Shown: piece by piece, positions 12,597 to 30,530 of the stretch
Numbering within the stretch: the stretch's first letter is position 1
How the letters are laid out: each line of letters begins with the position of its first letter
From: Adineta vaga
Lineage: Eukaryota; Rotifera
DNA: 64,000 nt
Assembly (NCBI GenBank): GCA_021613535.1
Contig: CP075497.1
Location: forward strand, 6,014,001 to 6,078,000
Direction: 5' to 3'
Made by a program: the position numbers and the translations under genes
The notes under the pieces: generated by a model
The model's database searches: none
The model's input: only the letters and a program-made list of their open reading frames with translations
Told to the model about the DNA's origin: nothing

Positions 12597-13564
12597 TTCT
12601 TTACGTTTTTTGATATAGTGCCATTCGTATCGTCTGATATTCGTGAAGTCTAGAATAGAAACTATTATACATAGTATATACACGTGAGATGATCGGAGAA
12701 ATGGGACATGATTTGATTTGTCAGAAAATATAATCAATTAAATCGATGAAAAGATGTCGTCCGAGTTGAGATTGTCTTATTCATTGATGATGAAGAATGG
12801 CTAACTCTCAACTGTTAACAGAAGATTTTAGAGATTCTGACATACGTTTAAGCTCTATATTTTAGTTCATGCTCATTCTACTGAAGAATCTAATTAGTTT
12901 CAATCAACAAAAAGTCGAAGTGAACTGACAGATTTTGCCTACAGAGAATAATTTCTTGTGAAAGACAATCTATTGATTTACCTTAAATAAATCTTCCAAA
13001 TATAATTAAAGAATCGTTGAAATGTGAGTTGTCGATAAAAGCTGTAAAAGTAAATGAAACAAAGTATCTTTTATTCTTATCTTCAATGTCGAAAGTGAAA
13101 TGATATCTCGTCAAGAAATAGAACATTCTCCATTACCTTTTCTTTCGAACAACAACTAACTACGAAAAAAAGAAGAAGGACACGTGACTTCTTTTGTTTA
13201 ATTTACACCTGTCGAATATAAAACTCTCGATATTTTATTATCGTTTCGTTTTATTAATTGAATAATTTATTTTCTATGCTCAATAAATTTATCCGTATGA
13301 ACATTGATTATTATTATTTATCACATCGAACACATACAACAAATTATATGTTAATAGCAATAACAAAGAAAACGAAATAAATAAATTAAAGAAGACAAAA
13401 AACAAAAATACAAATAGTAGAGTAAGTTCTTGCGCATGATAGTAACTGAAATATGCAGGAAATACGTTGACGTAAAGTTCTTTTATAAAAAAATTGTTGA
13501 TTTAATTTTTCAAACAAAAAAATAAAATAAAATTGTTTTTATTTCTTATATCTCTTGAATAATT
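12597..13564. other. Spacer between TBC1D13 and the SPCA pump
   Basis: About 970 nt of AT-rich DNA, including A/T runs around 13370-13530. Expected to hold the TBC1D13 leader and the pump 3' UTR. I see no open frame with domain character, no tRNA and no obvious repeat. Confidence 0.4.
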
Positions 13565-17426
<3,862 letters not shown>

Positions 17427-17956
17427 TGTACTATTTGTCGAAGAAAATTCATTCTGTTTATTAATTGATAAATGATTTTCCTCCTGTGAGCCTGTGTTGC
17501 TCGACGAGGAGGTGAAATCGATAAGTTTTGTTGAGTCCAGTTGTGTTTGATTGAGAAAAAAAAGACGAATAAAAATACACTATGATAACATCTGAAGAAA
17601 AACAAGAAATAATTGAGTTACAAATATGAATTGATTTAATAACAATTCGATCGTTTAAATCATCCGATTGCATCGTTTTGAAACATGAATTCTATCCGTA
17701 TTTACTAACTTCTTTTCTCTCTTCAAAATACATGATTATATGTGGTGTTCTAACTGGGTCATAAAAAGCATACACACACACACACACACAGGCATGTGTT
17801 GATATTTAAAAAAGGAAAATCAACAAAAGCGACTTGTAAATCGTGATTTATATCTGAAAAGGAAAGAACAAAAACAATATGTTATATGATTTCTCTTGTT
17901 TAGATAACTATCATTGTGTTTTGATTAGTTTTATTTCTTTATACAAAATAGAAATA
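17427..17956. other. Spacer between SPCA and CLP1
   Basis: 530 nt carrying the SPCA leader and the CLP1 3' UTR. It contains a (CA)n microsatellite at 17772-17790. A minus-strand open stretch continues upstream of the SPCA ATG for about 45 codons without another Met. Confidence 0.5.
17772..17790. repeat. (CA)n microsatellite
   Basis: Uninterrupted CA dinucleotide run of about 19 nt, directly visible, in the spacer upstream of the SPCA start. Confidence 0.9.
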
Positions 17957-20023
17957 TCATTTCATATCAACAAATAAAATATCGGACACAATTAGAAGTC
18001 TATTGGTCACATTTGGCTGTGGTGAGAGAAGTGTTAATGTACGTTTATCTGAATCAACATGTTGACTAATAATAAAAATACAAAAGAATAATGTTAATTG
18101 ATATTCAATGAGAATAACTTACACAACAACAAAACCAAGAATATTTTTGGCAAGTAATTGTTCAGGATCATTGGAACTACTGACAGATAAAACATGATGT
18201 ACCAATGCGTGACCTTTGGAAAGAAAATTCGAATTTAGATTTGATTGAAAATTCAATGTCTATTTATTACTTGGAGCGATTGGTAAGATTTTATTGTATG
18301 GATTTTTTAGAATCATTCCAGCTGGTAAACATGAATCAGGCACTTGTGGAGCACCGATTTTATAAATTTTAATTTCACTAAATTCCATTGTAAATACATG
18401 CGGACAAATATTATTCTTTGGTCCATAGAAATATTCACGAATTTTATTTTCACGAAATTTATCTTTCGCCGCATCTTTCGGTACAACCTAATCAGAAAAT
18501 TTCGATACAAAATTCGTTTCTCTAATATATATATATATATACTCCGCCTGATTTTGGTAGTGTTATCACTTTAACAGATGGTAAATCTGAAGTAAGTTTT
18601 GTTGCTAACCATTCACTATCAAGAACGACTATGATATCAACTAAAGAAGAGAACAGATCGAATGATTGTTAAAGAGAAAAATTCATTTACCATCGAAAGC
18701 TTTTGCAACATGTTTAAAAGATTCATAACCTTCTTGACGAGTATATCCACAAGTATTCACAACAACACCACTGATAAGAGCTGAAATATAAGAAAAAACA
18801 GTATTGTTTACATTTGTTATATTCTTCTCAGTTATCAAACAGAAAACGACTTTGATTTTACACCGATTCCTATCGATAAATAGAATAATTCTATGAACTT
18901 TCTGTCTATGAGAACGGTACATCAATTACATAAATTGCATGAACAAAATCAAGGTTCAAATCAATACCGTAACGAGTGCATTCAGAGAAAGAATATACAT
19001 TTTTTTTCTTTTTCATTTGATAGATTGATCAGGCAAGCATTAAAACACGTTCTCAAAACCCTCTTTAAAAGTTCTCTCTTGATGTAGTGTCATATATTAC
19101 GTAGATTTCAAAATTATTCTTACATTTTTCGACGTTTTCCGATCGAATATTGACATAGGTAGCCATCGATGAAATAATTTCATTATATAAACCAATATTT
19201 TCACCGGGTGTTTTATAACCATAATGAAAAACAAGTGGCATTTCAATACGAAAACCTTCGTCGACAGAAGCTGGCCGACGTACAACCATTGCCGCTAATC
19301 AAAGACAAACAATATCATTCTATTCATTTCCAATTCTATCCTACCAATCGTTCCTGGAATTGAAATTTGATTTTGTCCAACATCAAGATCAACTAATATT
19401 GGTGTTCGACTAAGTCGAGCAGCCCAATTAACAAGCATACGACATATCGTACTTTTCCCGACATCTGGCAAACCAGTAACCATAATCTAATGAAAATCCA
19501 TGATTCATTTGAATTGAATTTCATACATTTGATTTTCTCTTACTCGTGGTCCACGTGTTTTTTCTGTATCTGCTTTTTGTCTTAATTGTTCTAACATACC
19601 ATGTACATTTAAATATATATGCATAGGATTTTCATCTCGTGCAACATAATAATCATCATGTGCAGAGATGATCTAAACATCGCTTTTAATTAGATTATTT
19701 TCCAAAGATTTTTACTTACATTGACAGTACAACCCCAATATGTATATATTGCAAATTTCATTCCAGATGTAAATTGATATTTCTGACCCTTAGCGAGTTC
19801 GGTGCCGAATATTTCAGCTTTACCGGATCGTAACTGAAAGGTAAAATAAGAAAATTCTTATTTCATAAGTCAAATATCTACTTACTTCAACTGTTAATGT
19901 TTCGTCGACATCACCACGTAACTCTTGGCCGGCTTCAATAACAATTTCTTTCTATAGATCAAATAAATATGTTTACAAAGCAAAAGGAAATCATCTAACG
20001 ATTTTAATTATTACCGCAGTCAT
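17957..20023 (-). CDS. CLP1: Polyribonucleotide 5'-hydroxyl kinase CLP1
   Basis: CLP1 phosphorylates RNA 5'-OH ends; it works in pre-mRNA cleavage factor II and the tRNA splicing endonuclease complex in the nucleus. A nine-base first exon (20015-20023, MTA) joins KEIVIEAGQELRGD. This leads to GKAEIFGTELAKG, FAIYTYWGCTV, the P-loop GLPDVGKSTICR, LVDLDVGQNQISIPGT, RRPASVDEGF and FHYGYKTPGENIGLYNEI. After a long intron (about 18784-19122, 340 nt) come SGVVVNTCGYTRQEGYES, IIVVLDSEWL, KIREYFYGP and CPHVF. The protein ends with IVSDILFVDMK and stop at 17957-17959. All blocks match eukaryotic CLP1 in order. In human CLP1 the P-loop is GPTDVGKST; here GLPDVGKST keeps the catalytic Lys. ARPC1 lies 238 nt upstream on the same strand, and a 3' splice site sits four bases before the ATG. 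Confidence 0.95.
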
Positions 20024-20044
20024 TTTTCTAAAAAGAGATAGAAT

Positions 20045-20067
20045 GAGAGAGAGAGAGAGAGAGAGAA
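20045..20067. repeat. (GA)n microsatellite
   Basis: GA dinucleotide run of about 22 nt just upstream of the CLP1 start, seen directly. On the minus strand it reads as a CT tract close to the CLP1 3' splice site at 20028-20029. Confidence 0.85.
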
Positions 20068-20260
20068 AATATTAGAGATGGGAATAGTTTTAAAAAGTGG
20101 AACGGTTTTTCTTTATTTAAAATAGAATGTAAAATAAATACAGAAAAAAGATCTGAAGTCTGATTGCACGATTTATGGACGAATGTGAATTACTATTTTA
20201 TTTTCTACATTAGAAAAAAAAAAGAAGAAAACTAATAGAAGGAAATCAATCAATCAATAT

Positions 20261-21961
20261 TTACCATGTTTGTCCATTCATATACGATATTCCATCATTT
20301 AAATGAAATCGATTTTGTATATGATTAATAACCGATGAAGTTTGATGATGAGAACGTCCATCATTTAAATTCCAAATTACTATTTGACCAAATAAATCAG
20401 CAGAACTAATTTTGACTAGAGTATCATTCTCTTTCTGATAAGGAGTTATTTGTCTATGAAAAGAAGAGATTATTCTATTGAGAAAGTGATCACGAAAGAA
20501 AATGTTTTACGTTATCATGCTCTGATGAGTTGAAATTGGTTCAGGAGTTTGAGTTTGCATTGACGGTTGATCAAAAAGACGACTGAAATAATTCAAAATC
20601 ATTTTTATAAATTACTAATCGTTATGATAGTACGAAAAATAGAACAAGAATTGATATTCGTACCCAATAGATTGTCGACCCGTTGTTATTTCTTGTCGAT
20701 CAAGTTTTTCTACAAATTCAATTGTACCTTTTCGATGATCATAATTATAAATCAATGGACAGAATTCATGTCCCTACAAATAATATAACAAAATATTTCT
20801 ATGCAGAAAAACTTTCTATTTACATACTCCAACAATCAATGTTGATTCATTCATAAAAATAATACAACGAAATGGAAGATAACTTGTGACTTCCATGGTA
20901 ATTCTATTGAGGAAAAGAACTATTCGCAATTCTGAAAACATGATTAGACAAACCTTAATGGATCATTAGCAGAAACAGCAAATATAATTGAATTATGTGA
21001 TACCCATGCGAGATGATCACCTAATGGTGAAAAAGCCACATCATGAATCCAACCTGATTCTAAATTATTTTTTAAACTTTCATTAAATCCTTCTTGAATG
21101 TTTAAAATATTTACCAGATTGAAATTCATGTAAGAGTTCTCCTGTATTACCAACTTTTCCCCAATTGGATATTCGTGGTTGATCATCAACTGCTTTAATA
21201 AATGCCGAATAAATTCTATATAAAAACTAATCTCAATAGAATTCTTTTGTTGTTGTTTTTTTTCTTTCATCAACAAACCGGCATCGATAATCACAACTAC
21301 CAATCGCAAGTAATTGATTATTTGGATGCCATGCAATACAAGTCACTGTTGATTTCGGCTTCTTTTTAATCATTTCAGCTGCCCAAAATCGTTGATCTTT
21401 TTCATAATAACAAATAGCAACATTTTTATCACTTGAACCAATGGCAAATTTATTTTCTAAACAAAAAATAATCGCTATTGATTTCATATTTTATTTCCTT
21501 TCTTCAACCTTCTGGTGACCATTTTGCACAACAAACAGCTCGATTTGTTCGTTGTAATTCAACCATTTGTGGTTTCCAACTATTATTTTCAAATGTCCAT
21601 ACATATGCATTATAATCCTAAATGAATAACAAATTTAATTCGAAACGAAACGATTTTCTCAATGTATTTTCGATATTTACTGCACTCGCTGATACAATTT
21701 GATTTGTTTTCGGTGCCCAATCGATTGCTAATACACGTGATAAATGCTCGCATAATGTATGTATTAATATCCATTTACCAGAGACTTTCGAATAGATCCG
21801 AACATCATTTGTACCCAATGAAACAGCAATTTCTAAATCAATGTTGAAATAAAACGAATGATTTGTTAGTTTTTAATTAAATTTCTCTATCTACGTGTTC
21901 GATCTTTATTCCATGCATGTGCAATAATCGGTAGATTTCCAAATGAATGTATTTCCGACAT
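20261..21961 (-). CDS. ARPC1: Arp2/3 complex WD40 subunit 1 (p41-ARC)
   Basis: ARPC1 is the WD40 propeller subunit of the Arp2/3 complex, which nucleates branched actin. It reads MSEIHSFG, then [85 protein letters not shown] and [40 protein letters not shown] and blade 6/7 sequence follow, and the protein ends [10 protein letters not shown]. The succession HAWNKDR ... [14 protein letters not shown] ... AWVSH is diagnostic for ARPC1A/B. The variable linker before the last blade (Lys/Gln-rich, [10 protein letters not shown] region) is as expected for this family. About eight exons are separated by introns near 50 nt. The start at 21961 is immediately preceded by a 3' splice-site AG (21962-21963), so the mRNA leader comes from a remote exon or a spliced leader. 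A minus-strand AATAAA lies at 20112-20117, in the gap to CLP1. Confidence 0.95.
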
Positions 21962-23692
21962 CTAAAACTAATTGATTTATTGAAAACAAAACTTCGAAAA
22001 TTAGATGTAGAATAATCAACAAAAAATAATAATGCATATATTCGTGTACGCATTTGAATAACTTGTACTTGTCATAGTTAGCAAATGAAAAGAAAGATGC
22101 ATTATTTTATAGACAGATGGCTCTGTTGAACAATGAAATTATTCGTTCAAGAGATTTAATATCAACAGAAAAGAAATCTTTTCATATGACAATAAAAAGC
22201 AAGACTCATTTAAATTAATGATCAATTAGAAAAGTTTGAAAAAACACTTGAAATTTTCCTTGAAATTCTAATATTTATTTTTAATTCCAATGAAGGTTTC
22301 TGGCATGCCTATTTAATTGACGTTTTATAAACTATACGATATATTATTTATTAATAGTTTGAAATTCTTCGAAAGAAATATTCGGTCTCGGAAAAAAATA
22401 GGATTATGATTAGGTTGACAAGTTTGTCAAAATATAATGAAATGACTAGCTAATCAATCAGAAATATTTTTCTTCTAGACAATTTTGTTTAATCAACATG
22501 TCTTTCTTTCTCCTTTTTTCTTCTGTCGTCTCTTTTCCGATTTAGATTGATGGAATGTAGCATATCGATTTGTAAAATTGTCTTTTTCGTCTGTCCGTTC
22601 CTATTTACATTTCATTGACACATTATGACCAACAAACGGAAAAGAAATGAGTTAATCGAATTGGAATTAACGATAAAAGTTATTTCGAAGCTTATTAAGA
22701 TGATCGGCATGCACAGGGACCTCACTAGATGAGAAGGAGAGGAGAGAAAAAAATCAAATCTAATTTCGTTGCGAAAATAAATTTTACTAGCCAATGTCCT
22801 CAGTTTGCCGGAAGAAAAGGAAATGATAACGCATCGTTTGATCAAATGCGTTCAAATAATTCTTTCCATTATCTCATCAGTCAGTTGTTCAATTGGCTTT
22901 ACACAAGTGAAAAGAAAACTGAACATAGAGAAAGAGAAGAGAAATTCTTCTTCGATTTCATTATCGATAAAGAAAAATATACTCAGTGGAATTGTTCTAT
23001 ATGATTATTATTCATAGATTGCATGAAATAAAAGCAAAGAAGATAAATCTTTGTACATTTATATTGGTCAGTAGATAGAAGACAACAAAGATTCTTGAGT
23101 AAGTCTCATTGTTCATGTACGTAGGAGGTTTTTTTTGCCTATACGGTAGAAAATATATATCCTTGACAAGCGGACAAATTTAAACGAACAAATTTTTTTT
23201 CTTTTTTTTCCCCCGTTGTCTTAAAATAGTAGAAGAAGATCGATGGCGGTATAGTAAATGTAATGCTGTGTGTTTTCCTATGCAAGTTATGTCTCCGCCT
23301 TTGCTTCTTCTACTTCTTCTTCGTCTTCTTCTTTTCCTTCTTCTCTTTCTCCTTCTCCTTCCAATTCTGATTCGATAGGCATCATAAGCATACACTCTCA
23401 TGCTCGCATGCACTTAAGCCGTTCAAAATTGTCGATCGACGTAAAAACAAAACCTCCGAAGAGACTAGCAAGAAGAAAGAATATGTGCATATATGCATGT
23501 TACGAGATTATAACATGAATAACCTTTATAACATTCTATTGTTCACAATATAATCATCAAGTTACTTGCTTCTTATTGTTTATGACACCATTTCTTCGAA
23601 AGAAATCATCAAGGATATATTTACTCGATTTCTTCCTGTTTAGATTCTTTTTTGTATTTAAACGCACATGATTGATGCCGTAAGTGATCTTA
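21962..23692. other. Intergenic region upstream of ARPC1 and the first LRR gene
   Basis: 1.7 kb between two divergently transcribed genes, so probably promoters for both. It contains a TCT/TTC-rich tract (about 23300-23360) that produces Ser-rich and Arg-rich frames on opposite strands, which I treat as repeat artefacts. No gene supported. Confidence 0.5.
23300..23362. repeat. Pyrimidine (TTC)n-rich low-complexity tract
   Basis: Imperfect TTC/CTT repeats of about 60 nt, seen directly. The six-frame shadows of this tract are Ser-rich (plus) and Arg-rich (minus). Confidence 0.8.
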
Positions 23693-25416
23693 ATGAATAT
23701 TCATATCGAGAGAATTTTCAATTCTTCTAGGCAATTTCAAATCTTTTTCTTGCTATTATTAATTTTTCATTCTTTTATACAATTACAATCGGTGCATCTC
23801 AAATCAACTAATAACAACAACAATAATAATTGTCCACACCTGTTGAAAACATTGAGTAATTGCACTTGTGTTCGTTCCAATACAATTGATTGCAGTTATT
23901 CAACAACATTGATACATCTTCCACGTTCATGGATTTCAACAAATCATAATCTCACAATCTTCACACAATCGATCACACGTTTCAATCTATCTTCTCTACC
24001 ATCTTTTACATTCATAAAAACAAATGATTTTCAAGTAGAAATTCATCTCTTAATTAACATCATTTTCATTGTACGTTCTCTATAGGGTTTAACTAATCTT
24101 CGACATCTTTTAATAATTAATACTGGACTTATAACTATTCAACCACATGCATTTCGTCATCTTTATCATTTGTATGAATTGCGTATTGAGTTAAATCAAA
24201 AATTAACTGAAATTAAAACATTCGCATTAAGTGATATTGAACATATACATCTATTATCATTAAAATCCAATTCAATTCGTATTTTACATACCGAATCATT
24301 TCGTAATACACATTTTGTCGATATATTAGATCTGAGTGATAATCCTTTAGAAGTAAGTTGAAAATTTATGATTCATAGAACAAAAAGAGCAACGTGTAGT
24401 AATCATAGGACAAAAAAAGAAAGTCTTAGATTAACTTGTTTATTATTATTATGGATCTGTTTTGAGGATCTCATCGGTCTTCATATTCAAAGAACTCTGA
24501 GCACGCAAACAGTGATACATGCATCAGATTAATTACTTGTGAATAGAGTAGACTTAATGAAATTTCTCGAAAGATGATCATCATAACTTTGTTTTGAAAC
24601 GATATACAGAATCTCTTTATAAAATATGATAAATATTTTCGAGAAAAGAAAGTCATCAAAGAAAATGAACTATTTTTATCGAATTAGATCATCGAATCTT
24701 ATGCTTTTAATGGTTTAAAATCAGTTGGTACATTAATCTTATGTTTATCATCCACATGTTCAATAAAACAAATAGATCCATATGCTTTTTTTGGATTTCA
24801 TACATGTGATAGAATTCTTCTAACCGGTCTTCATCTTTCATTACATTCAAATTCGTTTTCTTATATGACATCAATTCGTCTAGTTAATTTATCTCACAGT
24901 GACATATCTCATATACATAATTATGCGTTTCAAACTAGTGAACATATTGGTGAAATTGATCTATCATCATCATTAATATCAGCAATTGATGTACACGCAT
25001 TTGATCAATTAGTTAATGTATCTTTATTAAATTTACAAGGTAATCTTATACGTTTATTTGAAAAATCGATTTTTCAATCATTAATATATTCGATAAAACA
25101 AATTAATCTTGATAATAATCCAATTCAATGTGATTGTACACTTGAATGGTATTTAGAACAACGTTCGAATCAATTTAAATTACCTGATGTATGTACAGGT
25201 CCAATTGGTTATGAATGTTTAAGTCCAACTGAACTTCATAAAAGTCAATTGCCATGTTATCAAACGACAAATCAAACTAAAAAGAGAAATTTATGTGAAC
25301 GACGTGAAAAAGATATATCTGTCAGAGAATCATCTGCATATTTGTATGAATTGAATTGTAATTTGTTTATTTTAATCATATTTATATTTACAAATAAAAT
25401 TTTATTTCTTCTGTAA
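23693..25416 (+). CDS. Secreted or membrane-anchored leucine-rich-repeat protein (first of two)
   Basis: Three exons, 23693-24034, 24086-24352 and 24688-25416, give about 445 aa. A hydrophobic signal segment (FLLLLIFHSFIQLQS) follows a short basic start. Then come an Asn run, an LRRNT-like Cys cluster (CPHLLKTLSNCTC...DC) and a series of LxxLxLxxN-type repeats (HLLSLKSNSIRIL, VDILDLSDNPLE, SLLNLQGNLIRLF, IKQINLDNNPIQCDC). The LRRCT-type cap contains CDCTLEWYLEQ...C...C. The C-terminus is hydrophobic (LFILIIFIFTNKILFLL) and ends at the stop, which suggests a GPI-attachment signal or a tail anchor. Intron 2 is 335 nt, long for this window. I cannot name an orthologue; extracellular LRR proteins of this type usually bind other proteins. 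The start was taken at the first ATG (23693), since the frame extends only slightly upstream. Confidence 0.8.
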
Positions 25417-27903
25417 AAAGAACCAAAAAAAAAATGAAGAATTCGTCGATATTAGTATCAATGTTATTCGAGATGATCTTTTGAAATTTGAGAAACAATT
25501 AAGCATTAAGAAAAAGCCTTGTTGATGGATAACGCTGTTAGACGACAAGATAATGCGATCAAATAAAAACCTAAATTAGATGATGCATGGAAATTTGAGA
25601 TATAACGAAGGATTAGACAAGTCCTTGTTCTTCTTAAACTGCCGTCAAACTGTGAAGAAAAAAGAAAACTTATGAACCTTGATGGATATTTAACCTATTA
25701 GAGAGAAGAAATCCAGCGTATGCATATGCTCTGTAAATAAGCAAAAACAAACAAATAGAATATTGTTTTTCTTTAGTATTAAGCTATCCATAGAGAAAAA
25801 ACATGTTTCGTTTATTTGTTTCAATAGAAATTTGGTGGAAAAAGAGACAGAAGTTTGTAATATTGATGCTTTGATATATTTGAATAAGATAGAAGTCTAT
25901 GAAAAGTTTTTAAGTATGTTAGAAATACAAAATAATCACTGAAGATATGATTGATTTTGTTATTCAATGATTATTTTTGACACATGAGTGGTTTGTTGTT
26001 GTTTACATTGATTGATTGAGTTGATGTTGTAAATATTTGAAATGGAAAATATTCCTTTGAAGGATTCTTAATGTCTTTCATGATAGATGGTTGAAGATAT
26101 TTAAACAGAAATCGAGTTTTATCTCTCATGGATATATGTAGTATGTTGATGTTAATGAAATATACAATCATCGAATTCTCTACTGAATTTGGAATAATTC
26201 AATTAATGTTTTTGAGAAAGTGTTTTCTCGAAAAAAAAATGATACTAATAATTGGATAGAAATAACAAGTTCTTCGATTTATTTCTTTATCATGTTTAGA
26301 ATTTTGGTATATTTCAAAAAGAAGATAGACTATGGTCTAATAAACAGCATTGATTGTTTATGTAGATTGCAAAAGAGAAATTGATCATCATCGTTCCGTT
26401 AGAATTGATATTCCTTTTCTGTGACCTTGTGCAATAGTTTGTGAAGGATCATTTATATATAGAATTGCTTAACTGTCAGCAGAAGAATACACAATTTCTC
26501 AATATTAACTGCCGAAAGAAAGAAGAGAAAGACGATTGAATATTCAGCTCATCAATGTCAATATTATCATGGAACTAAAATGATTCTTTGAGTAGTTTTC
26601 TCATCAAAGATTGAGTTAGCACTTAAGTATTGTTGAATCATGACAGTTCATTTCAACGGCACCCACATCATCAATCAACATTATCATTAGATGTTAATAA
26701 TTAGTAAATATATGGCTAATGATTTATTCTTTTATCTTGAGAACGTTTACAAATCGGTTAGACTTTAAAAATCCTATGTTGATATCGTTGAAATTTCTCG
26801 GTATGACCTTTTCTCTCGCTCTCTCGATTTTTTTATGATGCTAATCAAATTGAAATCGAATAAAAATTCTTTTTCTGTCATTCATTTCTATTCTCATGGT
26901 GAGAGATAATTTTATGTAAAAATCTGTTTAATTAACAAATGTCCTTGTTCGTTTGCTTGTCGTTATGAATTATTAATCAAGAACATCAAAGAACCATCTT
27001 ATGTCCTATCCTTCCGGCACTCTTTTTTTTCGATACATATGAAGATCCATTTCTGATATTTAATAATGGATAATAGTCCTTCGAGTCATAATTTTTCTTT
27101 TTCCACGATCATTTATTATGTAATTCTTTTGAAAAGAAAACGACGAGCAATAGAAAATTTGAAAGATTGAAATAAAAGATCAAACTCATTTATAGATAAA
27201 AGTTTATCAGAATTGTGTGATTAATATTTTTTTAAAAAAGGCAAAATAAGACAATCTCCAGAGAAAGAAGAGAGGAAAAAACAGATAAATATGTCCAAGG
27301 TCGATAGGAGAAAATGTTCAATTTGATTAATTTCTTATTAAGGTCGACGATTGCTTACCCATTCCCTAATGACATTTACATCTTCCAATTGCTGTTTCAT
27401 TATAATGAAACAACCTTTTTTCCTTCTCTCTATTTCATGACTGTAACAATAAATTGTTCCGACTCACAGGCAGACATACAGAAGAATAACCTTGCATTTG
27501 CATCGACAAAGCATAGACATAGAAATTCATATATAAATTACTATTTCAGAATGACTATATAGTTAAAAGGTAGGAGAGAACAAAAATAAAGTTGGAAGAA
27601 TTATCCTTGAGAAAATGATTTTCTATTTGAACTTTATGTTTTCTATTAGATAATGATCAAATTTTTTCTTTGCTTTTCTTAGATGAATGTTATCTGACAC
27701 TCAACTCTTCACTATGATTGCTGACTACGAATTTATGCTGAATAGAATGTGATGTAATATCTTTTCTTTTTCTTCTTTTTTTTTCCTTAATGATGATCAT
27801 GTTCTACTAACAGATTGTTGTTGTTATTATTCTCTCGACATTCCCATGAAAGTCAGCTCGATAAGGCAATAACATCAATGAATGAATATACATAGATAGA
27901 AAA

Positions 27904-27999
27904 GAGAGAGAGAGAGAGGGAGAAAAGGAAATGTTTTGCTTCATCAATACACCAGCATATCTATTAGAAGAACTAGAAGAAGAAGAAGAAGAAGAAGAA
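27904..27999. repeat. GA and GAA microsatellite cluster
   Basis: A (GA)n run near 27904-27920 and a (GAA)n run near 27975-27999, both seen directly in the gene-poor tract. Confidence 0.85.
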
Positions 28000-30500
28000 C
28001 ATTAAAGATAAACCAGGAGTAATATCGCACAGACTGAGGATGAATACATATTTATGTCGAGGGAATAGAAAGGTAAAGAAAAATAAGTACATTGAAGTAT
28101 CTGACATATTTTTAAAAGAGACCTTCACACGTTGACACAAATCTAATTTCTTGATAGTTATTTATAGTGAATGAGGTAAGTCAATAGACGAATGGTTATG
28201 ACTGGAATCATCCCTTCGGCTGTAAAACGAGATTATTAGTTCTATTCATAGAAGAAAAACAGAGTTTTTTTGTCGACGAACAGATTATCAGACAAAAAAA
28301 GAATTAGTATTCATCATCTTCATGGTCATCCTATAGTTATTCTTATAAATAAACGTTGTTTATAGAATCATATCAAAATTCTTCTTCTTTCTATGATTTA
28401 GAAGCATTCTTGTTTCTTGTATATTTTACATTGCCTTTTGTTTGACAGATGGTTCCACTATGTGAAAAGATTAATCATTAACTTTGAACTCTCTACATGA
28501 TAAATAGAAACTAGTACACTCGTGTCACGGTTCCCTAGGCGCTGTTAAATACATATGCTGCATACACAAACGAAAACTGTCTCGACCGCACAGTTCGAAG
28601 TTAATCATCGACGACATCTCACACATTGTCATGGAGTCTATCAACATAACCTATGACTGTCAGCAGTTATCATGGACGACACTTTGTACAAGGCCAAGCA
28701 GGTATCCTTGAAGATTTCTTCTTCTTCGGTTTTTATCTCTTCTAGATATGCCACTTAACAGATACATTTCATTGAAGTAGACATCACTTTCTTCTCTTCT
28801 CTTCTATTCTTTTTTTTCTTTTATGAGAAAATGAAATCAGGCGATAGATACACCTTATAGTTTTTTCTTTACCGTCTCTTTTTTCTCTATGTTCATTGAA
28901 GAAAGGTTAGTGATGCACGTCATGATAGAGAGAAAAGTACCAGCTGTATACATATTTATGTATATACGATAGACCAGTAAAAGTTAGAGAATACAAAAGA
29001 CAATTTCTATCACAGTCCTATTTCCATTCATTGTTGACAATGAATGGCAGAGGTGTAAATTGAATAGAATTCGATGATCGATCAGTTCTAACATTTCAAT
29101 TAACATATGGAAGATTATGATGACAGTTCAAGCAATCATGCTATTCCCATATCATATACGTCAATTGATCTAGCCATTTCATTCAAGGTAAATAGCAATG
29201 CTCTGCATGTATTCGATGTGTTTGTATGTATGTAACTTAAGATGAATGCCTTATTAGCCAGTGTCCAACACAAACAACACACTTGCGTCTATCACCTGCT
29301 GAGTATTTACACAATTGTAGTAATATCAGACGATTATTTGATTAAAATCTTCGTAAATTTGAAGAATGATTGTTTTTATTTTATCATGAATAATAGTTAT
29401 CGTTATTATTCAGATGATAGAAAGAAAAAGAAGAAACCCACGAATACCATCGCACTTGGTCGAGGCCAATTTTATATGCGAACAGTCGTGTTGGCATCGA
29501 ATTTCTATAGAAAGCGAGTTCTGAATGAACGAGAATGGGTCAAGGTCGGGTGAATGATGAGCATTGATGAAGAGAATTACGGAGCGTTCAACCCGTTTGG
29601 TCCTTCCTTCCTCTCTTTCTTTACTTTTTTTTCTATCTTATCATCTTTCGATTCTCTTTTTTATTCTGTTACATTTGTTTCTTTTCAATCACTCTTTGTC
29701 TCTCGTTTTTTTTCTCCTCTCTGTCTCTCTCTCTCTGTCTCTTTACATTTCAAAGCACATAACATCTACCATCTTGACCACATTAACGTCATCATTATTA
29801 TTCATTGTATATATTGAAAGATGTGAACAACAAGTAAGCGAAGAGAGCGAAGGCTAGAGAGAGAGAGGGGGAGAGAGAAGGAGAAGAGAATAAAGAAGTA
29901 GAGCTCGAAAGCTTGACACTATCATCACGACTACCAAAACATTTATGCATGAATAGTAGGAGAAAGAGTTGCGCAAGTTTTATTAACTGTTCAACCGACA
30001 AGGACACATCGCCTTTACAACTTAATGGACTTAGTATATAATTATCAATTACATTGAATGACAGCAAATTTGTTAACAAGAATATACGCATACTGAGTGA
30101 AGAAGAAGAACAGACTTGATTACAACATCAAACTCCGGACAGTCTTACTCAAACAAAGGAATTAGGAGTATACACAAAGAAAAAAGATAGCAACAGCGTA
30201 ACCTCCTTTACATAGAAATTTTTTATGCAACCAACGCGTATATATTGGTGTATATGAATAAGATTACGCCTTTTGTAATTCAGATGGTGAGAAGACGAAG
30301 AAGAAGAGACAAGACAAAGACATATATAAGTTGTTAAAGTATTTATTAGAAGACATCCTTGGTATACATGGAGTTTTTTTGTTGATATAAAAAAACTTTT
30401 TCATCCAGACACTCCTACATTTCTTTTTTTATTTCATGTAGTTGTCGCGTTCAAACTATTAGTCACAGTATTGCATCATCGCATCGGCACACATACATAT

Positions 30501-30530
30501 ATGTATGTATGTATGTATGTGTGTGTGTGC
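30501..30530. repeat. (TATG)n(TG)n microsatellite
   Basis: Compound repeat: TATG tetranucleotides pass into a TG run, flanked on the left by the partly self-complementary ACATACATATATG. Seen directly. Confidence 0.85.

Noticed and set aside
23180-23518. Arg-rich minus and Ser-rich plus frames
   Set aside because: Both are translations of one TTC/GAA repeat tract.
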